Part shown: positions 35,675-43,465 of the stretch, in pieces
How the letters are laid out: each line of letters begins with the position of its first letter
How positions within the stretch are numbered: the stretch's first letter is position 1
The notes under the pieces: model-generated
Database searches by the model: none
Seen by the model: only the letters and a program-made list of their open reading frames with translations
What the model was told of the DNA's origin: nothing
Program-made: the position numbers and the translations under genes
Assembly: GCF_009687845.1 (NCBI RefSeq)
Contig: NZ_BLAD01000043.1
Location: 24,683-88,682, forward strand
Reading direction: 5' to 3'
Length of the DNA stretch: 64,000 nucleotides
Source: Acrocarpospora corrugata
GTDB lineage: Bacteria > Actinomycetota > Actinomycetes > Streptosporangiales > Streptosporangiaceae

Positions 35675-36321
35675 GGCTGGAAGCGGCCGTACCCGCCGCG
35701 GAAGAAGACCAGCGGGCCGCCGTCCTCGTGCTTGTCGAGGCCGAGGACCCGGGCGACGATGATCATGTGGTCGCCCGCCGGGTGCTCCGCCTCCAGCACG
35801 CAGTCGATCCAGGCCAGCGCGCCGTCCAGGACCGGGCTGCCGCCGGGGGAGCGCTGCCAGGCCAGGCCCGCGAACTTGTCGCCGCCGCGGGCCGCGAGCT
35901 GGGCGCAGACCTCGCGCTGGTCCTCGGCCAGCACGTTGACGCAGAGCGTGGGGGCGGCGCGCAGCAGGGGCCAGCTGGTGCTGGTGTGCGCGACGCAGAA
36001 CGCGACCAGCGGCGGGTCCAGGCTGACCGAGGTGAAGGAGTTGGCGGCCAGGCCGCGGGGGTCGCCGGTCTCCGGGTCGATCGCGGTGACCGCCACCACG
36101 CCGGTGGCGAACCTGCCCAGGATGGCGCGGAAGTGGGCCGGGCCGACCGCACCGGGCAGGGCTGGGAACTCGGCGCCGTTGACGGCATCACGGTTGACGG
36201 CATCACGGTTGACGACATCACGGTCGACGGCGTCGCGGTGCATGGCGGCTCCGGTTACCAGGCCGATCCGGGGGACGGGGGCGTCACGACCCGCGATCGA
36301 TCGAGCCGCGTGGCTGCCCAT
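35671..36321 (-). CDS. flavin reductase (HsaB/DIM6-NTAB family) with repeat-bearing N-terminus
   Basis: A 216-residue protein; the core starts near residue 60 (FRAILGRFATGVVAVTA) with GLAANSFTSVSLDPPLV and the HPAGDHMIIVARV end typical of NAD(P)H:FMN reductases that feed two-component monooxygenases such as HsaA. The first 55 residues are extra and contain four 5-residue repeats (VNRDA-like). ATG 36321 follows GGAGGAGG at good spacing, so the extension is probably translated. First gene of the operon and divergent from the Ltp gene. Confidence 0.82.
   Translation of the reverse strand: MGSHAARSIAGRDAPVPRIGLVTGAAMHRDAVDRDVVNRDAVNRDAVNGAEFPALPGAVGPAHFRAILGRFATGVVAVTAIDPETGDPRGLAANSFTSVSLDPPLVAFCVAHTSTSWPLLRAAPTLCVNVLAEDQREVCAQLAARGGDKFAGLAWQRSPGGSPVLDGALAWIDCVLEAEHPAGDHMIIVARVLGLDKHEDGGPLVFFRGGYGRFQP
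36178..36237 (-). repeat. four 15-bp tandem repeats in the flavin reductase N-terminus
   Basis: GTTGACGGCATCACG occurs twice exactly (36178, 36193) and twice with substitutions (36208, 36223). The in-frame product reads VDRD/VVNRD/AVNRD/AVNG and precedes the enzyme domain. Confidence 0.85.
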
Positions 36322-36348
36322 CGTGCGCCGCCTCCTCCGTGCTGCTTT

Positions 36349-36365
36349 ACCAAGCGCTTGCTTGG
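36349..36365. promoter_or_regulatory. KstR2-like operator, copy 2
   Basis: ACCAAGCGCTTGCTTGG, the best copy of the recurring 17-mer, 28 bases upstream of the flavin reductase start in the divergent promoter region. Confidence 0.75.
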
Positions 36366-36435
36366 ACGATACGGGGGCGCGGGAATCGGTGTCAATTGTT
36401 TGACACTCGTGTTCACCGAGGTCTAGCGTCGAGTT

Positions 36436-37572
36436 GTGACCAAGCGCTTGCTGGGTTTCCGTGATCGCACGGCCGTCGCCGGGGTCGGGTACACGGCATT
36501 CAGCAAGAACTCGGGCGTGAGCACGCTGACCCTCGCCTGCGAGGCGGTGCTGGCCGCCCTGGCCGACGCGGGCCTGACCGCCGACGACGTGGACGGCCTG
36601 GCCACCCATCGGGTCGGGGATTCGGCCGCGCCCTCGCTGGTCGGTCCCGCGCTCGGGCTGAGGGCTCCGGCCTGGTATCTGGACCAGTTCGGCGGCGGCA
36701 GCGTCTCCCACTCGGTGCTCGGCCAGGCGGCGCTGGCGGTCGCCGCCGGGCTCGCGGAGACCGTGGTCTGCTACCGGGCCATCAACGCCCGCTCCGAGTT
36801 CCGGATGGGCCAGGCCCCGAACCCGTCCCCGGAGGCGCAGTACCAGGTGCCCTACGGGTATGCCGCCCCCGTCCAGATGTACGCCATGTACGCCCGAGCC
36901 CACATGCTGAAATATGGCACCAAAGCGGAGCATTTCGGGGAGCTCGCGGTGGCGCAGCGGGCCTACGCGGTCAAGAATCCGCGCGCGATGATGCGGACGC
37001 CGATCACGCTGGACGACTACCTGGCCAGCCGGTGGATCGCCGAACCGCTCCGGCTCTTCGACTGCTGCCTGGAGACCGACGGCGCGTGCGCCCTGGTCGT
37101 CACCACGGCGGAACGCGCCCGCGACCTTCGTCACCCGGCCGTCCTGATCTCCGCCGCGGCCTGGGGCGGCGGCGAATCCCCGCTCTCCTCCACCGACGTC
37201 ACCACCACGGCCGCCGCCGAACTCGCCCCCCGCCTGTACGCCCAGGCCGGCCTCGGCCCCGCGGACATCGACGTCGCCGAACTCTACGACTGCTTCACCT
37301 ACTCGGTGATCGTGCAACTGGAGGACTACGGCTTCTGCGCCAAAGGCGACGGCGGCCCCTTCGCCGCAGCGGGAACGCTTCCGGTCAACACCCACGGCGG
37401 CTTCCTCTCCGAGGGCTACGTGCACGGCATCAACCACATCGCAGAAGCCGTCTCCCAGCTGCGCGGCACGGCGGCCGACCGCCAGGTCCCCGGGGCCCAG
37501 GTCGCCCTCTCCACCGCCCAGCCCGGCTACGTCCTGCCAGCCACCTCGGCGCTGATCCTGCGGCGGTCCTGA
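36436..37572 (+). CDS. Ltp2-like thiolase-fold protein (probable retro-aldolase)
   Basis: A 378-residue thiolase-fold protein of the SCP-x/lipid-transfer group. Where thiolases have the nucleophilic Cys (CASG), this has GGGSVSHSVL, so it cannot do normal thiolysis; the C-terminal VNTHGGFLSEGYVHG block is kept. Ltp2-type aldolases lack that Cys and use Tyr residues, and work with a DUF35 partner, which is encoded next. GTG 36436 is used. A KstR2-like site lies over its first codons, a strong position for repression. Confidence 0.82.
   Translation: MTKRLLGFRDRTAVAGVGYTAFSKNSGVSTLTLACEAVLAALADAGLTADDVDGLATHRVGDSAAPSLVGPALGLRAPAWYLDQFGGGSVSHSVLGQAALAVAAGLAETVVCYRAINARSEFRMGQAPNPSPEAQYQVPYGYAAPVQMYAMYARAHMLKYGTKAEHFGELAVAQRAYAVKNPRAMMRTPITLDDYLASRWIAEPLRLFDCCLETDGACALVVTTAERARDLRHPAVLISAAAWGGGESPLSSTDVTTTAAAELAPRLYAQAGLGPADIDVAELYDCFTYSVIVQLEDYGFCAKGDGGPFAAAGTLPVNTHGGFLSEGYVHGINHIAEAVSQLRGTAADRQVPGAQVALSTAQPGYVLPATSALILRRS
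36439..36455. promoter_or_regulatory. KstR2-like operator, copy 3 (inside the first codons)
   Basis: ACCAAGCGCTTGCTGGG, 16 of 17 matches, begins at the second codon of the Ltp-like gene (it codes TKRLLG). A start overlapping the operator suggests a leaderless transcript. Confidence 0.65.
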
Positions 37573-37946
37573 TGGCCGACCGGGACTCGGCGCAATGGTG
37601 GGAGGCGCTCCGGCGGCACGAGTTCGTCGTCCAGGGCTGCGCGGACTGCGGCCGGCTGCGGTTTCCGTCCCGCGCGTACTGCGCCGGTTGCCGGTCGCGC
37701 TCCTGGCGCTGGCAGGCCGTCGAGCCGCTGGCCAGGATCGAGAGCTGGATCGTCACGCGGGGACACACGGTGGTGATGGTCCGCCTCGAAGCCGCCGCCG
37801 ACTGCGTCCTGTACGGACACTGGCGGCAACCGCGCGCCCCCCGGCCCGGCGAGCAGGTCCATGTCGCCTACGAGGACGCCGACGACGTCACGGTCATCGA
37901 GTGGCGTCCCGGAAATACGCTCGCGGGTGGCCGGGGTTGGAACTAA
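37572..37946 (+). CDS. DUF35 OB-fold/zinc-ribbon partner of the Ltp-like protein
   Basis: A 124-residue protein with an N-terminal rubredoxin-like zinc ribbon (CADCGRLRFPSRAYCAGC: two C-x2-C pairs) and an OB fold. DUF35 proteins bind SCP2-thiolase or Ltp aldolase subunits and help hold the acyl-CoA. ATG overlaps the Ltp stop by one base (TGATG), implying a complex. Confidence 0.85.
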   Translation: MADRDSAQWWEALRRHEFVVQGCADCGRLRFPSRAYCAGCRSRSWRWQAVEPLARIESWIVTRGHTVVMVRLEAAADCVLYGHWRQPRAPRPGEQVHVAYEDADDVTVIEWRPGNTLAGGRGWN

Positions 37947-37956
37947 GGTGAGCCAC

Positions 37957-38010
37957 ATGATCAAGCGTGCCGCTGTGACGACGACGCCGGAGGTTGTCCC
38001 GGCGCGCTGA
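37957..38010 (+). CDS. threonine leader peptide (attenuator)
   Basis: A 17-residue reading, MIKRAAVTTTPEVVPAR, with AAGGTGAG 6 bases before ATG 37957. Three consecutive ACG Thr codons (37978-37986) lie in its middle. Fourteen bases after its stop begins a strong intrinsic terminator, and 50 bases after that the threonyl-tRNA synthetase-like gene. This is the classical layout of ribosome-mediated attenuation: stalling at Thr codons when Thr-tRNA is scarce would prevent termination. Mechanism is inferred. Confidence 0.7.
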   Translation: MIKRAAVTTTPEVVPAR

Positions 38011-38024
38011 TTCCTGATCTGCAG

Positions 38025-38051
38025 AAAGCCCGGGGCGACGCCCCGGGCTTT
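38025..38051 (+). terminator. attenuator hairpin before the threonyl-tRNA synthetase gene
   Basis: AAAGCCCGGGGC (38025-38036) pairs with GCCCCGGGCTTT (38040-38051), a perfect 12-bp stem with a GAC loop, followed by TTTCGTGTT. It is a strong Rho-independent terminator placed between leader peptide and structural gene. Confidence 0.8.
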
Positions 38052-38101
38052 CGTGTTCCCCGGTCGCCTCGCCCCTTTTGATCCCCAGCGAGGAGACCGT
38101 C

Positions 38102-39316
38102 ATGTACGACCACCGCAAACTCGGCCGCGAACTCGACCTGTTCGACACCGACCCCCTGATCGGCTCCGGGCTGCCGTACTGGCTGCCCGACGGCGCAAGC
38201 ATCCGGCTGGCGCTGGAGGAGTACATCCGCGACGTCGAACGCCGGGCCGGATACCGGCACGTCTACTCCCCGGTCCTCGGCAAACGCGAGCTGTACGAGA
38301 TGTCCGGGCACTGGGCGCACTACCACGAGGACATGTTCCCGCCCATGGACCTCGGCGCGGAGCAGGTGGTGCTGCGGCCCAGCCTGTGCCCGCACCACGC
38401 GCTGATGTTCCGCGCCCGCGGCCACAGCTACCGCGAGCTGCCGCTGCGGATGGCCGAGATAGGCGGCATGTACCGGGCCGAACTCTCCGGCGTGCTCGGC
38501 GGGCTCACCCGGGTGCGCGCGATCCAGCTCAACGACGCCCACATCTTCTGCACCCCCGGCCAGGCCGTGGACGAGGCCCGCTCGGCGCTCGGCCTGATCG
38601 CCGCCGCCTACGACGCGCTGGGCATCGAGCCGGTGCGCTACCGCCTGTCCCTGCCGGGGCCCGGCGGCAAGTACGTGGCCGACCCGGAGCTGTGGGAACG
38701 GGCGAGCGCGCTGCTGGTGGAGGTGCTGAAGGAGGCCGGCGTGCCGTACCAGGCGGAGGAGGGCGAAGCCGCCTTCTACGGGCCCAAGATCGACGTCCAG
38801 ATCGCCGACCACGCCGGGCGCGAGTCCACCCTGTCCACCGTGCAGATCGACTTCTACCAGCCGTCCCGCTTCGACCTGCACTACACCGGCGCGGACGGCG
38901 GGCGCCACCGCCCGGTCATGGTGCACCGCAGCATCATCGGCAGCGTCGAACGCGCGGTCGCGCACCTGATCGAGGTCCACGGCGGCGCGTTCCCGGCCTG
39001 GCTGGCCCCCCGCCAGCTGGTCGTCCTGCCGATCTCCGAGGCCGAGCTTCCGGCCGCCGAAGCCGTGGCCGCCCGGGGCCGGGAACTCGGCCTGCGCGCC
39101 GACGTCGCCGATCAGGGCTCGCTGTCGGCGCGGATCCGCGCCGCCCACCTGACCCCGTACCAGGCCATCGTCGGCGCCCGCGAAGCCGCCGCCGGCACTC
39201 TCTCGCTCCGGCTGCGCGACTCCCGCACCCTTCCGCCGCTCCCCGCCGCCGAGGCGCTGGGCCGGATCGCCGCCCTGGTCGGCGCGCACCGGGTGGACTT
39301 GTGGGATCAGAGCTGA
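38102..39316 (+). CDS. threonyl-tRNA synthetase, short form without TGS and editing domains
   Basis: A 404-residue class II synthetase. It has the catalytic core (motif 2 YRAELSGVLGGLTRVRAI; motif 3 VMVHRSIIGSVERAVAHLIE; zinc ligands in LCPHHALMF, NDAHIFC and HRSI) and the C-terminal anticodon domain. Full-length ThrRS is about 640-690 residues; the N-terminal TGS and serine-editing domains are absent. ATG 38102 follows GAGGAG. It is probably a second ThrRS, of the kind used as a resistant or stress-specific copy, and is controlled by the Thr attenuator upstream. The main thrS is not in the window. Confidence 0.88.
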   Translation: MYDHRKLGRELDLFDTDPLIGSGLPYWLPDGASIRLALEEYIRDVERRAGYRHVYSPVLGKRELYEMSGHWAHYHEDMFPPMDLGAEQVVLRPSLCPHHALMFRARGHSYRELPLRMAEIGGMYRAELSGVLGGLTRVRAIQLNDAHIFCTPGQAVDEARSALGLIAAAYDALGIEPVRYRLSLPGPGGKYVADPELWERASALLVEVLKEAGVPYQAEEGEAAFYGPKIDVQIADHAGRESTLSTVQIDFYQPSRFDLHYTGADGGRHRPVMVHRSIIGSVERAVAHLIEVHGGAFPAWLAPRQLVVLPISEAELPAAEAVAARGRELGLRADVADQGSLSARIRAAHLTPYQAIVGAREAAAGTLSLRLRDSRTLPPLPAAEALGRIAALVGAHRVDLWDQS

Positions 39317-39369
39317 GCCCGGCGGACTATCCTCTGGTACGAATCAGCGGCTACGGGCGGAGGCAACCG

Positions 39370-40605
39370 GTGGAGATCGAGCGGGCGCGGCGGGAGTACG
39401 AGGAGCTTCGGGGCAGAAACCTCAAGCTGGACCTCACCCGGGGGAAGCCGTCGTCGGCGCAGCTGGATCTGTCGGCTGAGCTGCTGCGGCTGCCGGGGGA
39501 CGACTACACGGCGGCGGACGGGACCGACACCCGCAACTACGGCGGCCTGCAGGGGCTCCCGGAGCTGCGGTCGCTGTTCAGCGAGGCGCTCCAGGTCCCG
39601 CCGGGGCAGCTGATCGTCGGCGGGAACTCCAGCCTGGCGGTGATGCACGACTCGATCGTGTACTGCCTGCTCGGCGTCCCGGTCGGCGGCGAGCGCCGGT
39701 GGACGGACGAGGAGCGGGTCGCCTTCCTCTGCCCGGTGCCCGGCTACGACCGGCACTTCGCGCTCTGCGAGCGGTTCGGGATCGAGCTCATCCCGGTCCC
39801 GATGACCCCTGCCGGGCCGGACATGGACGAGGTCGAGCGGCTGGCCGCGGCGGACCCAGGGATCAAGGGCATCTGGTGCGTGCCCAAGTACAGCAACCCG
39901 GACGGGGTCAGCTACAGCGCCGAGACCGTGGCCCGGCTGGCGTCGATGCCGACGGCCGCGCCGGACTTCCGGATCTTCTGGGACAACGCGTACGCGGTGC
40001 ACCACCTCACCGACGAGCCGGTGGAGATCGCCGACGTGCTCGCGCTGGCCGCCGAGGCGGGCAACCCGGACCGGGTCTTCGTGTTCGGGTCGACCTCGAA
40101 GGTGACGCTGGCCGGGAGCGGGGTGTCGTTCTTCGGCTCCTCGCCCGCCAACGTGGCCTGGTTCCTCGGCTTCCTGAGCAAGGGCACGATCGGCGCGGAC
40201 AAGGTCAACCAGCTGCGGCACGTGCGCTTCCTCCGCGACGAGCGGGGCCTGCGGGAGCACATGCGCAAGCACGCCGAGCTGATCCGGCCGAAGTTCGAGG
40301 CGGTGGACCGGATCCTGGGCAAGGAGCTCGGCGGGACCGGGCTGGCCAGCTGGTCGAGCCCGGCGGGCGGCTACTTCATCACCTTCGAGGTGCCGGCGGG
40401 GTGCGCCAAGGAGGTCGTCAGGAAGGCGGCCGAGGCCGGGATCGCGCTGACGCCGGCGGGGGCCACTCATCCGTACGGGGACGACCCGGCCGACCGGACG
40501 ATCCGGATCGCGCCGACGTTCCCGGAGCTGGACGAGCTGGAGGTGGCGATCAGCGGTCTGGCCACCTGCGTGCGGCTGGTCGGCGCGGAGCGCGGGCTCG
40601 GCTGA
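39370..40605 (+). CDS. class I aminotransferase (Rv3565-like)
   Basis: A 411-residue PLP enzyme of fold type I. Visible blocks: NLKLDLTRGKPS at the start, YGGLQGLPELR, CPVPGYDRHFALCE, IWCVPKYSNPDG, FWDNAYAVHH (PLP-binding Asp/Tyr) and the Schiff-base Lys in GSTSKVTLAGSG. A similar aminotransferase (Rv3565) ends the KstR2 block in Mycobacterium, but its substrate is unknown. GTG 39370 follows GGAGG; GTG 39301 would overlap the synthetase gene by 16 bases. Confidence 0.85.
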   Translation: MEIERARREYEELRGRNLKLDLTRGKPSSAQLDLSAELLRLPGDDYTAADGTDTRNYGGLQGLPELRSLFSEALQVPPGQLIVGGNSSLAVMHDSIVYCLLGVPVGGERRWTDEERVAFLCPVPGYDRHFALCERFGIELIPVPMTPAGPDMDEVERLAAADPGIKGIWCVPKYSNPDGVSYSAETVARLASMPTAAPDFRIFWDNAYAVHHLTDEPVEIADVLALAAEAGNPDRVFVFGSTSKVTLAGSGVSFFGSSPANVAWFLGFLSKGTIGADKVNQLRHVRFLRDERGLREHMRKHAELIRPKFEAVDRILGKELGGTGLASWSSPAGGYFITFEVPAGCAKEVVRKAAEAGIALTPAGATHPYGDDPADRTIRIAPTFPELDELEVAISGLATCVRLVGAERGLG

Positions 40606-41097
40606 CCCTGACCTGAACTTGATACGACGACGGCTCCTCTCCCAGTGCACGGGAGGGGAGCCGCCGTCATTTGTGCTAACGGACACGTGTCCTGGCGGGC
40701 GTGGGGGACCCGCCAGGACACGCACCGCCCCGGCGTGGCGCGTACGACCCCGGCGAGGGATGGGGTCGTCCGAACCGTTGGTCGCGCGGAGTCAGCGGGG
40801 TCGGATCGGCCTCGGCAGACACGATCTGACCTCGGATGTGGCATTGGTCTTGGTGGTGGCAGTGTTGGTGAGCCTGGCGATGTAACGCGTAGCGCAGTAA
40901 ACGCGTTGCCTCTCCGGGATCGCGCGACGGCAGGCCGCACCTGCCCGCACGGACCGCCAACACGGCCCCACCCCCATTGGATGGATTTGTACCAACGTTT
41001 GGATAATGCGCGGATCGCACCGTCAGGTCAAGTGGTTGTTCCAAGTCAGACCGAGATCGTCTAGATTTGTTGGCACAAAAGGGTGGATTGAGGGAAA
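40606..41097. other. gene-free stretch with three hairpins
   Basis: No credible gene is seen between the aminotransferase and the GntR gene. Three stem-loops follow each other: 40629-40668 (GGCTCCTCTCCC / GGGAGGGGAGCC, likely terminator), 40687-40721 (perfect 13-bp stem GTGTCCTGGCGGG / CCCGCCAGGACAC) and 40744-40769 (ACGACCCC / GGGGTCGT). From 40840 the sequence becomes more AT-rich toward the GntR promoter. Confidence 0.6.
40629..40668 (+). terminator. hairpin terminator after the aminotransferase gene
   Basis: GACGGCTCCTCTCCC pairs with GGGAGGGGAGCC-GCCGTC across a 7-base loop, with one mismatch and a three-base bulge, 23 bases after the stop. Confidence 0.7.
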
Positions 41098-41853
41098 ATG
41101 GCACGATCGTCGCTCTACCAGCAGGTAGCCTCCGAACTCCGGCGGGCGATCTACTCGGGCGAATTCGGGCCCGGCGATCAGATCCCCACCGAGGCCGAGC
41201 TGATGGAGGGCCATCAGGTCAGCCGCAACACGGTACGGCTGGCCCTGGGCGAGCTCGAGAACGAGGGTCTCATCCTCCGTATGCGCCGGCGCGGGACCTT
41301 CGTCCGGGAACGCCGTCCGCTGCTCATGCGCCCGCAGGACGAACTGTTGCCCCGTGGCGACAGCCGTCCCCGATTCGACTCGTTCGTGTACGCGGTCACG
41401 TCCGAGGGCCGCCAGGCCGACCAGAACATCGAGGTTCAGATCGTCCAGCCGCCGGAGGACATCGCCACCCGGCTGGAGCTCGTCGAGGACCGGGCGCTGG
41501 CCGTGGTACGCCGGCGGCTGCGGTTCGTGGACGGGCAGCCGTACAACACCAACGACTCCTACTTCCCGCTGAAGCTGGTGAGCGACTCCGAGATCGTCCG
41601 GCCCGGCGACATCAAGCGGGGCGCGAACCGGGTGCTGGAGGAGCTCGGGCACCCCCAGGTGCGCGTTGTCGACGATATTTCGGCGCGCATGCCGACCCCC
41701 GATGAATCCGCGCGCCTGCAACTGGAACCTGGAACCCCAGTTGTGGTCTACGTCCGAGTCGGATACGACGAGGAGGACGTGCCCGTCCGCGTCGCCGTGT
41801 CCGTGTTGCCCGCCGACAAACACCTGATCAGGTACGAGCTGGAACGTCATTGA
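41098..41853 (+). CDS. GntR/HutC-family transcriptional regulator
   Basis: A 251-residue regulator: winged-helix domain (LYQQVASELRRAIYSGEF; PTEAELMEGHQVSRNTVRLA; RRGTFV, residues 5-72) and a UTRA ligand-binding domain (about 95-240, SDSEIVRPGDI; LEPGTPVVVYVRVGYD). It lies upstream of a GNAT acetyltransferase, a pairing common in Streptomyces and relatives. Ligand unknown. No clear operator seen. Confidence 0.85.
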   Translation: MARSSLYQQVASELRRAIYSGEFGPGDQIPTEAELMEGHQVSRNTVRLALGELENEGLILRMRRRGTFVRERRPLLMRPQDELLPRGDSRPRFDSFVYAVTSEGRQADQNIEVQIVQPPEDIATRLELVEDRALAVVRRRLRFVDGQPYNTNDSYFPLKLVSDSEIVRPGDIKRGANRVLEELGHPQVRVVDDISARMPTPDESARLQLEPGTPVVVYVRVGYDEEDVPVRVAVSVLPADKHLIRYELERH

Positions 41854-42119
41854 CGGAACACGGGCCGCTTCGATACGGCGGCCCAACACGTGGTGCCGCC
41901 GCGAGCGACCCCCTGGCCGCGCTCGGGGCAGCGGTGACGTGTGCCAGAAACGGCGTCATCGCCGTTACCATGCCCGCCTTCTCGCCCGCGGGCGCTCTTT
42001 CCGGTCGCCCCTAACGACCCGCTGAACCCCCTCTCGCCGCCGTCGGCTGGAAGCCGTGCGGCGTCAAATGGTGACTCTCCGTAATCACAACGACACCCGT
42101 AGCAACGAAAGGACCTGTC

Positions 42120-42725
42120 ATGCGCTCTGACACCCTCAACCTCTCTGCAGAACTCACGCTCCGCAGGGCAACCCTGGGCGACCTTTCGGGCGTGCTCGCA
42201 CTGCTGGCCAGTGCCGCCGGCTGGCTGAACGGGCTCGGCGTGCGGCAGTGGCCGGTCGGCGGCTTCCCCGCCGCCAGGATCGAGCCGCTGATCAGCGACG
42301 GGGTCCTCTACCTGCTCGAAGCAGAGGACGTCACGGCGGGCGTGATGGCATTGGACGACAACGCCGACGCCGAGTTCTGGACCCCGGCCGACCGTCCCGA
42401 GGCGGCGATGTACGTGCACAAGCTGGCCGTCAACCGGGCCTACTCCGGCCTGGGCGTGGGCGAGGCGCTGCTGGACTGGGCGGGCCTGCGGGCGCTGGCC
42501 GCCGGCTGCCGCTTCGTCCGGCTGGACTGCTCCAAGGACAACGCCCGGCTCCAGCGCTACTACCTGGGACAGCGCTTTCGGCACGTCCGGACCGTCGACC
42601 TGCCGCACCGGGCCTCCGGCGCCTTATTCGAACGTCCCTCCGGTGTGCGCGGGGGCTTCATGCCGGCTCGTGTGCACGATATGACCACGTATGTCCCGAA
42701 GCAAAAGGCTCTGCTATCACACTGA
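42120..42725 (+). CDS. GNAT-family N-acetyltransferase
   Basis: A 201-residue acetyltransferase. The acetyl-CoA site is seen at VHKLAVNRAYSGLGVGEAL (R/Q-x-x-G-x-G/A), followed by LDCSKDNARLQRYYLGQRF, the usual fourth-motif end. GAAAGGA precedes ATG 42120. A basic tail follows the domain. The acceptor substrate is unknown; control by the upstream GntR regulator is likely from context. The preceding 266 bases hold no recognisable gene. Confidence 0.85.
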   Translation: MRSDTLNLSAELTLRRATLGDLSGVLALLASAAGWLNGLGVRQWPVGGFPAARIEPLISDGVLYLLEAEDVTAGVMALDDNADAEFWTPADRPEAAMYVHKLAVNRAYSGLGVGEALLDWAGLRALAAGCRFVRLDCSKDNARLQRYYLGQRFRHVRTVDLPHRASGALFERPSGVRGGFMPARVHDMTTYVPKQKALLSH

Positions 42726-42787
42726 CTCGGTGCTGAACAGGGCGGATGCCGTACGGCCCCGCAAACGGACCCGATAATGTTCGGTCC

Positions 42788-43465
42788 ATGACCGGATCGC
42801 TGCTTGAAGTGATCGCGCTGGACGTGCGCGATGCCGTGGCCGCCGAGGAGGGCGGCGCGGACCGCTTGGAGATCGTGGCGGACATGTCCGCCGACGGGCT
42901 CACGCCGGCCCCGGAAACGGTCGCCGCGATCTCCAAGGAGTGCACGCTCCCGCAGATGGTGATGCTGCGGGCCAACGCCGGGTTCACGGTCGGTCCCGAC
43001 GAACTCGACCGGCTGCGCCGCTCCGCCAAGGAGCTGTCCGAGGCGGGCGCCGCCGGATTCGTCTTCGGCTTCCTCGACGAGGAGGGCGCCGTGGACCGCA
43101 ACGCCACCGAGGCGCTGATCCACGCGGTCGCGCCGCTGCCGTGGACGTTCCACCGCGCCGTGGACCACGCCGCCGACGTACAGGCCGGGTGGCGGGCGGT
43201 CCGGCTGCTGCCCAACCTGGCCACCGTGCTGTCGGCCGGCTCCCCGAAGGGCGTGGGCAGCGGGCTGCCGATCCTGCGCACCCGAGCCGAGGCCGGGGAC
43301 GGCGCGCTGATCATGGCGGGCGGCGGGCTCCGCCGCGAGCACGTGCCGGTGCTGCACGACTACGGCGTCAAGGCGTTCCACGTCGGGGGCGCGGTGCGGG
43401 ACTCCTGGCAGTCGCCGGTGCAGCGGGCCAGGGTCGCCGAGTGGCGGCGGCTACTCGACGCCTAG
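42788..43465 (+). CDS. cutC: CutC-family protein
   Basis: A 225-residue TIM-barrel protein of the CutC family, historically linked to copper homeostasis although the biochemical role is unsettled. Family blocks: LLEVIALDVRDAVAAEEGGA, GADRLEIVADMS, GFVFGFLDEEG, TFHRAVDHA and IMAGGGLRREHV. Length fits short actinobacterial forms. It ends 15 bases into the convergent DUF6986 gene. Confidence 0.85.
   Translation: MTGSLLEVIALDVRDAVAAEEGGADRLEIVADMSADGLTPAPETVAAISKECTLPQMVMLRANAGFTVGPDELDRLRRSAKELSEAGAAGFVFGFLDEEGAVDRNATEALIHAVAPLPWTFHRAVDHAADVQAGWRAVRLLPNLATVLSAGSPKGVGSGLPILRTRAEAGDGALIMAGGGLRREHVPVLHDYGVKAFHVGGAVRDSWQSPVQRARVAEWRRLLDA

Noticed and set aside
36178..36237. Regular short repeats considered as a CRISPR or attachment array
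   Set aside because: Contiguous 15-bp units without spacers, in frame inside a gene.
36436..37572. FadA6-type thiolase for the Ltp-like gene
   Set aside because: The nucleophilic Cys is absent (GGGSVSHS) and a DUF35 partner follows, which fits Ltp2-type proteins.
38011..38101. T-box riboswitch upstream of the ThrRS-like gene
   Set aside because: No T-box core sequence or specifier stem; the leader ORF with Thr codons explains the layout better.
40676..41104. Minus-strand frames in the intergenic stretch before the GntR gene
   Set aside because: They cross three hairpins and the GntR promoter, lack ribosome sites and have no family features.
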